Shown piece after piece: positions 33,757-45,039 of a DNA stretch of 64,000 bases. The notes beneath the pieces were generated by a model, which was given only the letters and a program-made list of their open reading frames with translations, was not told where the DNA came from and did no database searches. The position numbers were made by a program, and so were the translations under genes. Numbering within the stretch: position 1 is the first letter of the stretch; each line of letters starts with the position of its first letter. Origin of the DNA: Yponomeuta sedellus (taxonomy: Eukaryota > Arthropoda > Insecta > Lepidoptera > Yponomeutidae); the NCBI GenBank assembly GCA_934045075.1, contig OW203724.1:7861473-7925472 (forward strand), in the 5' to 3' direction.

Positions 33757-35220
33757 CTCGATATCAACCCTTGTATGTTCCCACTGCTGGGGCACGCGTC
33801 TCTTCTTGCATCTGGTCACCCATCCAGCACCTGACCGCGTCTCGTGCTGCTTAACCCGAGTAATTGATTTCAATCACTCGGTTTTTACTATTCCAATATT
33901 TCGAGTTGCAGTAAACCTTATAATATTTAATGAATTTAACGAAAAATACCGAATCAATTGATCAGTTTCGTAGTTATCTGAAGGCCTCGCAGAAAACTTT
34001 AATTTTAGATATAACGTAATAATAGACCCTTTGATTTGTTGCCCTCTGCTCCCCACTGCTGGGGCATGGGTCTCTTCGTGAGATGCAGGAAGGCTAGGCC
34101 ATACTCCACCACGGGAGCCAAGTCCGCGTTAGTGGAGGATTGTAAGACAGTGGCGGGCCTTACTGTCAGAGGTTATCAAGCCGCCCATAAGGCCTCTGAC
34201 ATGGCTTTACGACTGCCATTACAGTGTCACGGGATGGTCACCCATCCAGCACCTGACCGCGCCTGCTATTGCTTAACCCAAGTGATTGATTCCAATTACT
34301 CGGTTCCACTAGACCACGAGCGCTTCTTAAACTTTTAGTTTAAGGCAAGAATATTCTTTATGGATTCTCTTTTACTTTCTTTATTTTGTTTTTTCAATAC
34401 CCGACGTGGAATAACGAAAATGTTTACAGTTCAACGAGCTTAATCGAACAAAGAAGTTTTCTTAATCCAAGATATTCCTACACACATAAGCAGCTACTCT
34501 CGTCGGCCTTTATGTTATTAGCCGCACTGTAAGTAATGGTCTGGGGTGCTAAAGCTTTTGTAAAAACTGCTTGGAAGTCTGAGACTCAAAGAATCTTTAG
34601 GAGATTCATCTCTTTCTATGTATACCTTGTCATCGTGAATCGGAACATTGTACGATCAAAATCTTTGTTATACCTACATGACAATCAAAGGGTCTGAGGG
34701 AAGCGCTCGTGAACTAGTAGAACCGAGTGATTGGAATCAATCACTTGGGTTAAGCAATAGTAGGCGCGGTCAGGTGCTGGATGGGTGACCATCCCGTGAT
34801 AGTGGCAGTCGTAAAGCCATGTCAGAGGCCTTATGGACGGCTTGATAACCTCTGAGAGTAAGACCCACCACTGTCTTACTGTCCTCCACCAACCGAGACT
34901 CCGCCCCCGTGGAGGAGTATGGCCTAGCCTTCCTGCATCTCACGAAGAGACCCATGCCCCAGCAGTGGGGAGCAGAGGGCAACCAAGTGGTTGGTTTCAA
35001 AGGGTATATTATTACGTTATATCTAAAATTAAAATTTTCTGCGAGGCCTTCAGATAAGTACGAAACTGATCAATTGATTCGGTATTTTTCGTTAAATTCA
35101 TTAAATATTATAAGGTTTAGTACGACTCGAAATATTGGAATAGTAAAATCAGAGTGATTGAAATCAATTACTCGGGTTAAGCAGCAAGAGACACGGTCAG
35201 GTGCTGGATGGGTGACCAAC
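33757..35220. repeat. large inverted repeat containing 5S-like SINEs
   Basis: The left arm (33813-34325) and right arm (34701-35218) are inverted copies of about 515 bp with only scattered differences. The spacer is 375 bp. Each arm holds a SINE copy (left minus, right plus), about 180 bp of shared unique sequence, and the head of a second SINE. If transcribed it would form a long double-stranded stem. Confidence 0.88.
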
Positions 35221-35430
35221 CTGAGGCTACCCTAGCGGTAGCCTGCTGGCGGTAGGATTGTTTCCGAGCGCTTAAGTGGTTCGTAAGGCACGTTAAGCCG
35301 TTGTTCGTGCCGACTCTCATTTAATGACAGTCGTTAAGCCATGTCAGAGGCCTTATAGCCTTAGTGTCAGAAGTTAGCCGCCGGGCTTGTTAACTTCTGA
35401 CACTAAGGCCCGCTACTGCCTTGCAATCCT
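35221..35430 (+). mobile_element. 5S-like SINE body with an inverted internal segment
   Basis: Continues the SINE of the right arm. At 35358-35409 two exact 19-bp arms (GCCTTAGTGTCAGAAGTTA and its complement) with a 14-nt loop replace the normal AACTTCTGACAGTAAGG region. The SINE resumes at 36498-36620, after the inserted element. Confidence 0.75.
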
Positions 35431-36497
35431 TTTTTTTTTTTTTGTTACCCAGGAGAAACCCCATTACGGGTACCACCGGCTCGGGGGAGCACAGTGGTTA
35501 TGTCGGACTCCCCGCCCTGAAAAGGGCGGTATACCGACTAAAACTCCTGGGGTGTTCCTCCGCACCGCAAAGGACGGGGCCACGGGGACGCTTACGCACA
35601 CTTCCGCGACCCCGTCTGCGGGCGCCCTTTCGGGCACTCCTTCGGCGGCGTCCCTGCCCCGCCCGCAGCGACAGGGCGAGGGAACGCCGCATCTCTTCGT
35701 TGGAGCGCATAGAGACAAGTGCAAAAGACCTTGGCCCCCACACGCCCCAACGCGGAGTCCCCTCCACCCCATCGCAACCCGGTCGATGGGATGAGGAGGG
35801 CGGCGGACCTCCCCGTTGGGGCGCATGGGGGCCAATGCACTGTTGGCCCCCACACGCCCCACACGCGAGGCCCGTCGCGTCGCCCACCTGCGCCTCTCTT
35901 AAAGCAGAGAAGGCGGAGAGCGACAGCGCGGGCCCCCTCCGTGCCAGAAGGCACCCTCGGAACACGCAAGGGCGCCCTCCGGCCCGCCGTGATGGAGGCG
36001 GAGGGTCCCCCGACCCTCCGCGACCCGGCGGCCACTCTGGTCCGACTGGTACGAGGCGCGCGCGCTTCCGCGCAGCGGTGCCCCCCACAGTCGGTCCTTC
36101 AATCGGTTGGTCGCCTGGGTCCCGCTCCACAGAGTGAAACAAGGCCCACGCGACCCCTTCCGCCGTGATGGAGGCAGAGGGTCCCCCGACCCTCCGCCCA
36201 CGGCCACTCTGGTCCGACTGGTACGAGGCGCGCGCGCTTCCGCGCAGCGGCGCCCCCCCCCCCAGTCGGTCCTTCAGTCGGTTGGTCGCCTGGGTCCCGC
36301 TCCACAAAGTGAAGCAGGGCCCACGCGACCCCTCCCGCCAGATTATTCGCCGTTAGCCAGTAAGATCCGATAACAACTTACTGACTAACGCTCAGGGTGC
36401 ACCGACCCCACCACTTGCCCCTCCATCTGGTTCATAGAGAATCAGATGGAACGGAAAGCGGAGGGATACACGTGAAGGTTATCTGGCATCGCACCCC
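35431..36497 (-). mobile_element. GC-rich non-autonomous retroelement
   Basis: Inserted in a SINE: ACTGCCTTGCAATCCT is repeated on both sides (35415-35430 and 36498-36513), and a T-run (35430-35444) is the poly(A) tail on the minus strand. The interior is strikingly GC-rich in an AT-rich region. Its 5' half carries two 176-bp monomers plus a partial one (first at about 35988, second at 36164), and the middle has a further duplicated GGCCCCCACACGCCCC block. The 3' end (GAGTCCGACATAACCACTGT, then CCGGTGGTACCCG) looks like a LINE 3' UTR. Long open frames occur on both strands because stop codons are rare in GC-rich DNA; none has a recognised domain. It may be a LINE with its ORFs deleted or a SINE-like parasite of one. 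Confidence 0.8.
36164..36340. repeat. 176-bp GC-rich monomer (second copy)
   Basis: Repeats 35988-36163 almost unchanged, apart from small indels such as a longer C-run at about 36250. Monomers of this type at a 5' end resemble promoter repeats of some LINEs; that role is inferred. Confidence 0.8.
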
Positions 36498-37039
36498 ACT
36501 GCCTTGCAATCCTCCACCAACCTGGACTTGACCCCTGTGGTGGAGTATGTCCTAACCTTCCTGCGATGCAGCTAGAAACCCGTTCCCCAGCAGAGGGGAC
36601 TTACAAAGGATCGATATCATCATATCAAACTAAAAATTAGCTCCAAAATCCACCATAATGTACGGATTCAAACACGAGTATACGTGCGATTGTATCGCGT
36701 TAAACGCGAGTTTCTGACATGTGCGTCGTCCGCGCGTATAAAATACGTCGCTTAAGCTCTAAAACGAACATTTCACGTGCAAGTTATATAGCCAAATAAT
36801 GTCTAGAGTACCTACTCTACCCCTACCTACGGTACGTAGAGTGTAGAAACGTAAGCTTAATTAATAATTATGTTGGGGATGCCTAAATTAACGCACTTTG
36901 TAGACGAGAGCGCCTATTGTGTTCAGGTTTTAGTTCTAAGCCAGTCATTTGATGATAAAACGCCTTGAGCAAATTCTTGATGGCCTTACTATAAGGCTAA
37001 AGACGAAAATTTTGTTTTTTAACATTTCATAGATTATAC

Positions 37040-37310
37040 TATTTTTATTTTTAATGCACCCGTGCTAAGGACAATTTTAAAAACCTATTTAGAGGCTATA
37101 AATTCCACCCATGCCGGGATTTGAACCCGCGACCTCTGGCTATCCGTGCCGGCGCTCTTTCCAACTGCGCTAATGGGCGACTCACAAAAGGCATCAGTGA
37201 AATTTCGAACCTCTTTACACTATTCTCTGTATTACGTACAGGCAGTGACATCTGGCTGAAGTAAATTGCATCACGTACAGCCCCGAGTACCCACTTAGAT
37301 TATAGTTTTG
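37040..37310 (-). mobile_element. tRNA-bearing repeat
   Basis: Minus-strand tail (TAAGGACAATTTTAAAAACC), head at about 37105-37180 (GCCGGGATTTGAACCCGCGA) and spacer up to CAGCCCCGA at about 37290. Confidence 0.78.
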
Positions 37311-37729
37311 TCGTTTCTTTTTCTTACAGTGCCTCTCCGACTAGCGTAGGTTGGTAGTTACCTCTGCATATTTATCTGTCTCCCGTATGTTTCGCAACCA
37401 GGATTACTTTCTTCGGCCAATGCGTCTCCGCGTATCGTTTTAATTGCTTGTAGCTATGGAGACATTAGTAAGCTAATAATGAACTATAAAAAATAATAAT
37501 ATTACGTTATTTCTTTAGTAGGTACATTAAGTATTTAGTACACTTTGCTATTTTTCAGTTAAATATAAGTAAATAGTTAGAGTGGATCAACTAAAAGAAA
37601 TTGTCTAGCTGGGGAGCCTGTTTACGAGGAAAGTGTGAAGGTGATTTAGAAAGAAGAAACGGGAAATTGCGTAAACGGTGCCTTGCACTCCATTGTATGC
37701 AGCCGAAACATCTCCAAAAGAGCTAGATT

Positions 37730-38235
37730 TACATTCATAATGGTGTGGTGGTCCCAACACTTACGTATGGTAGCGAGACTTGGGTGTGGCAAAAGAAGCA
37801 AGAAAGTAGAATTAATGCAGCAGAAATGAAGTCGTCGAGAAGTATGGTAGTGTTACTTTGAATGACAGGATACGCAATAGTCTGATTAGTAAACGTTGTG
37901 GACTGAAAGAGGATGTAGTGACTAGAATTAAGAAAGAAATGTTGCGTTGATTTGGACATGTGGAGAGGATAAAGGAAGCAAGATTGACGAAACAAATATT
38001 GCGAATGTGAGTGGAAGGGCTGGTAAGGGACTGTCCGCTGAATGTCCGCCTGGGACATAAATCGACCAAATAGGGGATGTATTAGCAAAGGAGAAGATAA
38101 AAAATACCCGGAACCAGCGTGCGTGCATGCAACGACTTATGAACGTTGATGAAGCGAAGGTGATCTGTCAGGATCGTGGCAAGTGGCAGTCCCTTGTCTC
38201 TGCCTACCCCTCTGGGATACAGGCGTGAGGTTATG
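37730..38235 (+). pseudogene. LINE reverse transcriptase C-terminal remnant
   Basis: From 37740, NGVVVPTLTYGSETWVWQKK is readable, the conserved region after the RT catalytic box in insect LINEs, then RINAAEMKS. Frame breaks follow, then LRXFGHVER (about 37945), IDQIGDVLAK (about 38060) and DRGKWQSLVSAYPSGIQA before a TGA (about 38175-38228). Copies of the last part are at 43674-43756 (-), 46498-46854 (+) and 49344-49590 (-). Confidence 0.8.
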
Positions 38236-38314
38236 TATGTATGTCAGTTAAATGTTAACAATTGCTATTGACACTCAAAAAAAAGGGAAAAGGTGTTATG
38301 TAATCAAAAGGAGG

Positions 38315-38395
38315 TTATTGAATTGTAACCGTATAAACTTTATAGGTTTTTTCGTCGGTAGAGTCCGATCAGGTTATCCGGTTACAATTCAATAA
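38315..38395. repeat. 16-bp perfect hairpin
   Basis: TTATTGAATTGTAACC at 38315-38330 is exactly inverted at 38380-38395, with a 49-nt loop. Possibly a small MITE. Confidence 0.8.
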
Positions 38396-39554
38396 TAAGT
38401 ACTTGCGAAAGTTTTAATTCGAAAAGTTTTTTGAATTATTAGAATTATGCGCAATCTGATCATGATTTTATTACAATTATTTATTTTTTGCATTTTATAG
38501 CTTTTTTCACGAAAATACTCGCGTTGATCGTAAGACTGAAAGATATTCAAATTAAACCTCTGTGTCTGGTCAAGTGCAATTCGCGTACCAGGCTATTTTT
38601 TTTGTTCTTTCACTGATGAGCGAGGTTGGCCTATAGTGAACCATGGCTTATTGTGAACATTTATGTAAAAGTATATGTAAATGTAAATACCGAGCTGTTG
38701 TCAAGCCAAAAATACATTTATACTTAAATATTTATTCTAGAAAAACTCTGCGTGCTAAAAGGTTTTGTACCTACATTATTAACTATTCAACTTTTGAGAA
38801 ATTTTTAATGCCTGGTGATTGTTTTAACATTCAGTTTTATTGAATGTTAATAGAATATTATATAACAGTTAAAAAAAGGCACGATCACATTCACTAGGAA
38901 TAAAAAAAGTCTCACAATTTCGTATATATGCTCAAGCCTTTCTACTGCAGATCATTCACCTCAGTACTATTAAATAGATGTATGTAACATCCCTTTATTC
39001 CCGTGGTGAATATGCAAATACTCCAACGCTCCAAATACGGGGTTTCTCATACACCAAAACTGACAAGATCAAAAAAAAGTTAAAACAAAAATTCAATGAA
39101 GAAATCAAGGCTACCAAGTTTTGGTTGGATACCACTTGAGGCATTCACAATTTGATTCCGACCTTATTGATACCCGAATATAGTCGTTAAACTAGTTATT
39201 TTATAGGAAGCGTATAATTTGTACATTCTTACGTCCATTCTAGTAAAAAACCTGCAGGTTGAGAAACCATATAGTTGCGAAGTCGCACATAGTATGGGGC
39301 CACGCTTGTAAACTTGTAAAGATTAATGCTGCAGTGCTGCTATATGAAAGTCATTATAATATTTTCATGAACCGTAGAAGAGTTAGCAGAGGATAGTTGG
39401 CGTAGCGGTGAAGAAGCTTGCCCAACAATGGGCGTCTTTCATCATCATTTCGTTTGCTCAATAATTAGTTTTATTTAAATTATTCAAAAAAAAAATATCA
39501 AATCGTCACCGGATAAACGTCACGTTTGTTGCAACGACAACAGCTGAATATTAT

Positions 39555-40200
39555 AACTAGCGCCACCAATGGAATAAAAATCATAACATTTATTATAATG
39601 CATTTTTATCTAAAAGTGAAAATGAGAAATCTTAACAACTGTGACAACTATTTTTAGAATCTATAGAACTTTAGAACCTAGGATCAACAATCAAGGACTA
39701 TAATCGATTTCCGACAAAAAAGGTTCGATTTAAGTCCTAGGATTAATATACTACGTACATTCTAGGCTATGTTCTAAAAATAGTTACCACAGATATTAAG
39801 ATTTTTGAAGTTTACTTTTAAAAAAAAAAAACGCATTATAAAACAAGTTACTAGTTATTATTTAAGATTTTAATTTTGTAAATATGTAAATACAACTATG
39901 ACGACATTTGGTATTAGTAATACCAAATGTTATCATAGTTTATAAATTCATTTATTTTAAAACAAATGTAGGTATTGAATACCGTATTACATACATTTGT
40001 CTTAAAATAAATGAATTTATAAACTATTACTAAATTAAGTATTCAATTAATAAATAAACTTAAATCTAATTAATATAAACTAATAAAAATAGATACTTAT
40101 AATTTTATATTTACAAATAAAAAACTTGCCCCAGGTCGATGTCCAAGTTATGATTTTTATTCCGTTGGAGCCGCTAGTGAACGCCCCTGAGCGCCTTAAG
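39555..40200. mobile_element. foldback MITE with nested palindromic insertion
   Basis: Ends AGCGCCACCAATGGAATAAA and TTTTTATTCCGTTGG ... GCGCCTTAAG are inverted. A 293-bp insertion (39851-40143) is flanked by CAAGTTA on both sides. The MITE stops 38 bp before receptor exon 2. Confidence 0.78.
39905..40025. repeat. two consecutive palindromes
   Basis: First, CATTTGGTATT / AATACCAAATG at 39905-39929 with a 3-nt centre. Second, 34-bp arms at 39937-39970 and 39992-40025 with one mismatch. Both lie in the element inserted in the foldback MITE. Confidence 0.85.
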
Positions 40201-40238
40201 TCATAACCGAACGCTCACGGATGGTATGCCCTTTTCAG

Positions 40239-40345
40239 TGGCCGTGACGGTGTCCTTCCTGTTGTGCTGGGCGCCCTTCCACGTGCAGCGCCTGCTGGCC
40301 ATCTACGGGAAGAACCTGGACCACCCCAGCGACACATTCATCTCG
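40239..40345 (+). CDS. PRXamide neuropeptide receptor, exon 2 (TM6)
   Basis: Completes codon 283 (G|TG, Val) and encodes residues 284-318: TM6 with FLLCWAPFHVQRL (the CWxP motif at 292-295, central to GPCR activation) and the third outer loop (YGKNLDHPSDTF). The acceptor is CCCTTTTCAG ending at 40238 and the donor GTACGTG at 40346; the exon ends in phase 0. It is only 107 bp and GC-rich against AT-rich repeats on both sides. Without it TM7 cannot be joined to TM5 in a sensible protein. Confidence 0.93.
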
Positions 40346-40906
40346 GTACGTGTCCGCAAAATTAGATAGATAGATAAATAAAACATTGGGTGCTAATTAA
40401 ACGGACTTCTTTTTAATAGCATTATTCGCTTCTAAAATGTACACTGCCTTCTAAATTACTAAGTCAGGCACCATTATCGAGCGTCTGAATTATGCTATCG
40501 CAGCCACAAGTTGTCTTCTAAGTAAGACACTATAATTACAACTTCGCATGGTGATTATTTATCAGCATCAAAATTTGCAACCTGCATGCAAGTAAAGGTG
40601 ATGAGATGTAAAATCCGTGGCTGAGTTAGTAAATTAGGTGGCAATGTACAAATTAGAAGGACGAGTTAAAATAATTGTTAATCTTTACTTGACGCTTTCT
40701 TTATAATATTTAGTTGGCGTTGTAAAAAATACGAATTAGTTTAATAGAGGCTATCTCATATCCCGTTGCTTAGTTATAAAATGAGAAGTTTGATCACGTG
40801 GCCAATAAAGAAATCTGCGGCTTGACTTACAAATAATTTCCCTAAAACCTTTATTTACATTAAAATTTGCACACACACTCATAAAAGTACAAGGACAGAA
40901 CAACAT

Positions 40907-40969
40907 GAGCAAGGTACAGCAGCAAACATACTAAATCAGATTTAGTATGTTTGCTGCTGTACCTTGCTC
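40907..40969. repeat. perfect 31-bp-arm palindrome
   Basis: The arms 40907-40937 and 40939-40969 are exact reverse complements with a single A (40938) between them. There are no mismatches. No other copy was seen in the window. Confidence 0.95.
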
Positions 40970-41054
40970 GGATTTAGTAAATGTAACATTATAACATGCA
41001 ATGCAATGCAGGTACGATACGTACATACATCAAAATAGTTATGGCATAATTATT

Positions 41055-41252
41055 GCAGTGGGTGCGGCAAATGTAAAAAGGGTACTGACTCAGCATGTGC
41101 TGAAGAAGCGAGCTACTCCAGCGCTGGTAGTACCAGAATGAAAATCCTACAGCACACCGATTCACGCCTGTATCCCTCTTACTCTCTTATGTAATCCTTG
41201 TAACATGCAATAAAGAATATTCTATCTATCTATCTATCTATCCCTGAGGGAT
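41055..41252 (+). mobile_element. LINE 3' end
   Basis: Shares the CTCTTATGTAATCC and CATGCAATAAAGAATATTC end with 53330-53580, followed by a (CTAT)n tail. Confidence 0.65.
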
Positions 41253-42009
41253 AGACAGAGAGAGGCTTTGCCATTTGCCAATATCCTGAAAAGAAAATTT
41301 TTCTCAAAGTACTAAATAAATTATTTTGTTCCCGGTATGTCACACAACCTTATGTTGCACCGTTACATGCTGGGCCTTTTTTCCCAGTATAAAACACAGC
41401 TGTTATTGTATTGTAACATACTGGGATTTTAAAGAAAAGAATAGAATCCTTCATGTATACCAAATGTACCTTACATGTCACCAAATGGGTAGTTAATTTG
41501 AAAAATAATTCCCAGTTGGTAACTGTATTACTAATCGCTGTTTTAACTAATTTCTTCCCATTTGGTAATACCTTTATTTGGTAGCTACAAGTAGGTACTA
41601 TTGATTTGGCGGAAGTAACAAGAGAAAGTAGATAAAATATTGTTTATCAATTAGTTACTGATTTTATTTACTACAATCAACACCTAAATATTTTTATATA
41701 TTAACATAATTAATAATTAAATAAATATAGTGCATTAATTTGTATAACACATTAGGAAGCTTGGCAAAAATATTTATTTAAAAACTTTCCAAATGATTGG
41801 TGAAAAAAAACACTGTGAATCCGCTATTTGACACGTATCAAATTTGACGCGATAAATGAATATTTCCTATAGTATTTAACGTAAGAAACCAAAATATATT
41901 GATTTTGCTAAGTAAGTATGCAGGATGGCTGCAAAATTTGCAAAGTAAAAAAAAAAATTCCTCGTTTAATTCGTAACGGCGAAAACGCTATCCGCCATCT
42001 TGAAACCAT

Positions 42010-42240
42010 CTAAAGTATTTTTACATTTACATTTACATACAAGCACATACATTGCTTCTGGCCCCACACTAGGATACCCTGTGTCGTGGGAACCAGAAAC
42101 AACGACAACACAAACGTGTAAACATCCAAGACCTGGGCTTTTTTTTTGTTCCCAGCCGGGATTCGAACCCGGGACCTCTTGCATGGTAGGCATGGTAGTA
42201 TGTAACCCAACATCTTTCAGCCAGAGCCAGTGGACATTCT
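42010..42240 (-). mobile_element. tRNA-derived SINE
   Basis: The minus strand has a tRNA-like head with a B box (GAGGTCCCGGGTTCGAATCC) at about 42150-42180, a T-rich stretch and a body ending in AATGTATGTGCTTG. Partial copy at 14935-15058. Confidence 0.72.
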
Positions 42241-43229
42241 AATATTATTAGAAGTAACATCAAAGTGATCTTCACATAAATACCTACCGAGTTTCAATTG
42301 ATAAAGAGTCGGGGTCTCTTTTGGCAAGTTTGAGCAAAGTTTTTCGAATGTTAATTTCACTAGGTACACGAATCCATAACTTCCCGGGAGTCTTTATTGA
42401 CGTGTTTTTTCATTCTCGAACAATGCAATAATGATAATTGGTATATTTTGGATGTAAATTCGATGAAATCATGGTTGCGTTGTTGTTATTTCACTATGCT
42501 CAGAGATCACTTACAGAAAATTGAATGTCAAATTTTGTTTACAATTTTTTGGACTTCAGACCATAGACAAAAATGGCTGACCGCGTTTTTTGCTGTTTAG
42601 GTAAATGAAGTTTTAAAATATATTTTTATGTTGCTTTTAGGTCCTCAAAAAATATACTTAAATATTTTTTGGTCCAATGGAAGAGTTATTTACCGTTTAA
42701 GACTTACTTGAAAAGAGAGTCAAATAGCGGGACTTGAGATGAGTCAAAGAAAAAATAAATATCCGGAGCCCTCGTTTCATACCACAGTCGTGTACCACGA
42801 TTATCTAGATCCGCGAAATCCACCAGTCAAGTCTACCAGAAGCGCAATAAATTCACAGTAAAATGTCGCCGATCCTACAATCGGCCCAATTTATGGTCAC
42901 AATAAAATCACAGCAGTTTCGGTTGGAATTGGTAGGAGTCGTTGACTTTTGTTTCAAGCGTGGTTTTTAGGTGTCACATTCAGTGGATGCGTTACATTTA
43001 TGTGTTTATTGTGAGGTTTTCATATCCTGGGTTGCAGGTACTGCAATTAGGAAAATAAACGATCTACGGATATTTCCTGTGACTGGTAAAAGACACTATG
43101 CAAGTGGATCACGGCGATATGGTTCTTCTCAGCCTCTCGATAAGTTTCCATGGAAAATTTCTGTCCACTTGTGGCGTTATGCTAAATTTTTGTACAATGT
43201 AAAGTAGACGGAATTACTTACTCGTTTTT

Positions 43230-43340
43230 AGGTCTCGGTCAGGTCCGGATGTGGTGCCCCCAGTGTATTCGGGTCCCCGGTGCGGGTTGTAAATAGGTAG
43301 AAGTATCTGGGACACATCCTCACGGAGAAAAAGACGAATA
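43230..43340 (+). pseudogene. LINE reverse transcriptase fragment
   Basis: KYLGHILTEKKT can be read at about 43290-43330, the motif just after the RT palm in many LINEs. It is short, frame-broken and isolated. Confidence 0.5.
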
Positions 43341-43673
43341 ATTTCGACCAGCTCGGGTAGTACGATGGCGCCAGTCACGTGTTTTGTTTGGCGCTAAAGT
43401 GTCAGAATTTGACAATTAATGTAGGTACTGGAAAGTCGCGACTTTTGACATTCAAAACGCACGAATCGCGTCATCATACTGCACAGGCTGGAGTGAGACT
43501 GTTACATAAAATTATTGATAACAGTCGTTGAATATTATCATTTATTCTAGAAAATATGGTCAGAGTGGAGTTATGTTTCCCGCGGCCGTTTTCTTCTCTA
43601 CAAATACAGCCCCAAAGAAAACATAGCCCATTAATGTTTATCAAAACAGAATGTGAATTAAATAAACATACCT

Positions 43674-43756
43674 AACATAACCTCACGCTTGTATCACTTC
43701 ATCAACGTTCATTAGTCGTTGCATGGACGAACACCGGTTCCGGGTACTTTTTATGT
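43674..43756 (-). mobile_element. LINE 3' fragment
   Basis: ATCAACGTTCATTAGTCGTT and CCGGTTCCGGGTACTTTTT match the C-terminal region of the family at 37730-38235. Confidence 0.7.
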
Positions 43757-44734
43757 AAATTATTTAAGTTGAAATAAATTATTGATTTCTGATTGATCGC
43801 AAGAAGGTTCGCGAAGTGTACACATTGAAAATCTTCTTGGAGGACGACAAAATAACGCTATAAAGAGCAATGTTAACTGCTAGCTATGTTTAATTACACA
43901 AGAAGCACTACATTTCTCTGAGAGTGCCATACGACACGAGTTTTGGGTGGTTTGAAAGCCATGGCAAAATGAACGAGCCTTAGCATCGAATATTAGCTAT
44001 CGAATACGCTAGTTTGCTTTTCTGTTAAATGAGGTACTTTATTGCTACTATAATTTCACAAATGTACATAACCAAAAATTTGCCAAAAAAACCAAGACCA
44101 TTGGTATATGCCCGCACTGGGACTCGATTCCATTTGCTAACTGTGAAGGAAAACATCGTGAAAAAACTTAAGTGTCTGATCTGTTGAAATACTTTGCGCT
44201 TGAAATTTCCAATCCGCGGTGGGCACGCATGGTAATAAACCCAATACTCTCTTTCTCTGAGAGAAGGCTTTTGGACTTTTATAGGCTACATAAAAAAGGT
44301 AGGTACTTTAATTTAAAAACAAAACCACAAATTATAATCTATGATAACCATTAACAGCCAGTCAGAGCTGTGTGTTAATCCGCAGGTCATTGATCTGATA
44401 GAGGGATAGGCAGTATTAATTTTTACGTATTTTTTAAACAAGGTTTTGAACACTTTTTATTTTATTTTACGCCTATAGATTGTAGTGAAAGTAATCTGGC
44501 ATTTGTAAGTACTGGGGTACTAGTTACATAACCACAACCAAACTATCCAGATTACAACATGTTTAACGACGCCTTTCATATTCTAATGCTTGGAGCTACT
44601 ACAGAGTTTTTGTTTGGAGCTACTACGAACCTCAGAAATGATTGAGAATCTGTGGTGTCTGTGCGGTGATGTGGACTGTTCACTGTACTAACATTGTCAA
44701 CAATAACAATTTCGCTTCAACGCGACGATTACGA

Positions 44735-44817
44735 TATCGATATTAACCCTTGTGTGTCCTCACTAATGGGGCACGAGTTTCCTTCTGCGTCGTTCTCGTA
44801 GGAAGGTTCAACGCGAC
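44735..44817 (-). mobile_element. 5S-like SINE 3' tip
   Basis: Only the end of the family is present (ATATTAACCCTTGTGTGTCC, GGGGCACGAGTTTCC). Confidence 0.55.
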
Positions 44818-45039
44818 AATAGTCGAAAATAATTTATAACTATTGTCATTTCTGGCCCTGTGTAGATACGCTACAAGAAAGTAAAATATTTTGCTGTTAC
44901 TGATTGAAACTCGAAGTGATTTTATTACAGTATTAGGTACTTTGCTTACTTTACTCAGATTGTAAATTTGTTAAAATATTTGAGATTTTTTGTTTTGTAA
45001 GCTGGTTTTCTTGATCTTACGTGTGTAATTTCGGTGACA

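Larger units (their letters stand above)
30190..40238 (+). other. receptor intron 1
   Basis: 10,049 bp, from GTAAGT at 30190 to TTTTCAG ending at 40238, phase 1. Filled with SINEs, LINE ends, a GC-rich retroelement and a foldback MITE listed separately. The stretches 30250-30790, 31450-32520, 33465-33755, 36625-37035 and 38396-39550 show nothing recognisable. Confidence 0.85.

Noticed and set aside
35498..36307. 269-codon GC-rich frame and its overlapping partners as genes
   Set aside because: Several long frames overlap on both strands, as expected in GC-rich DNA, and none shows a known domain.
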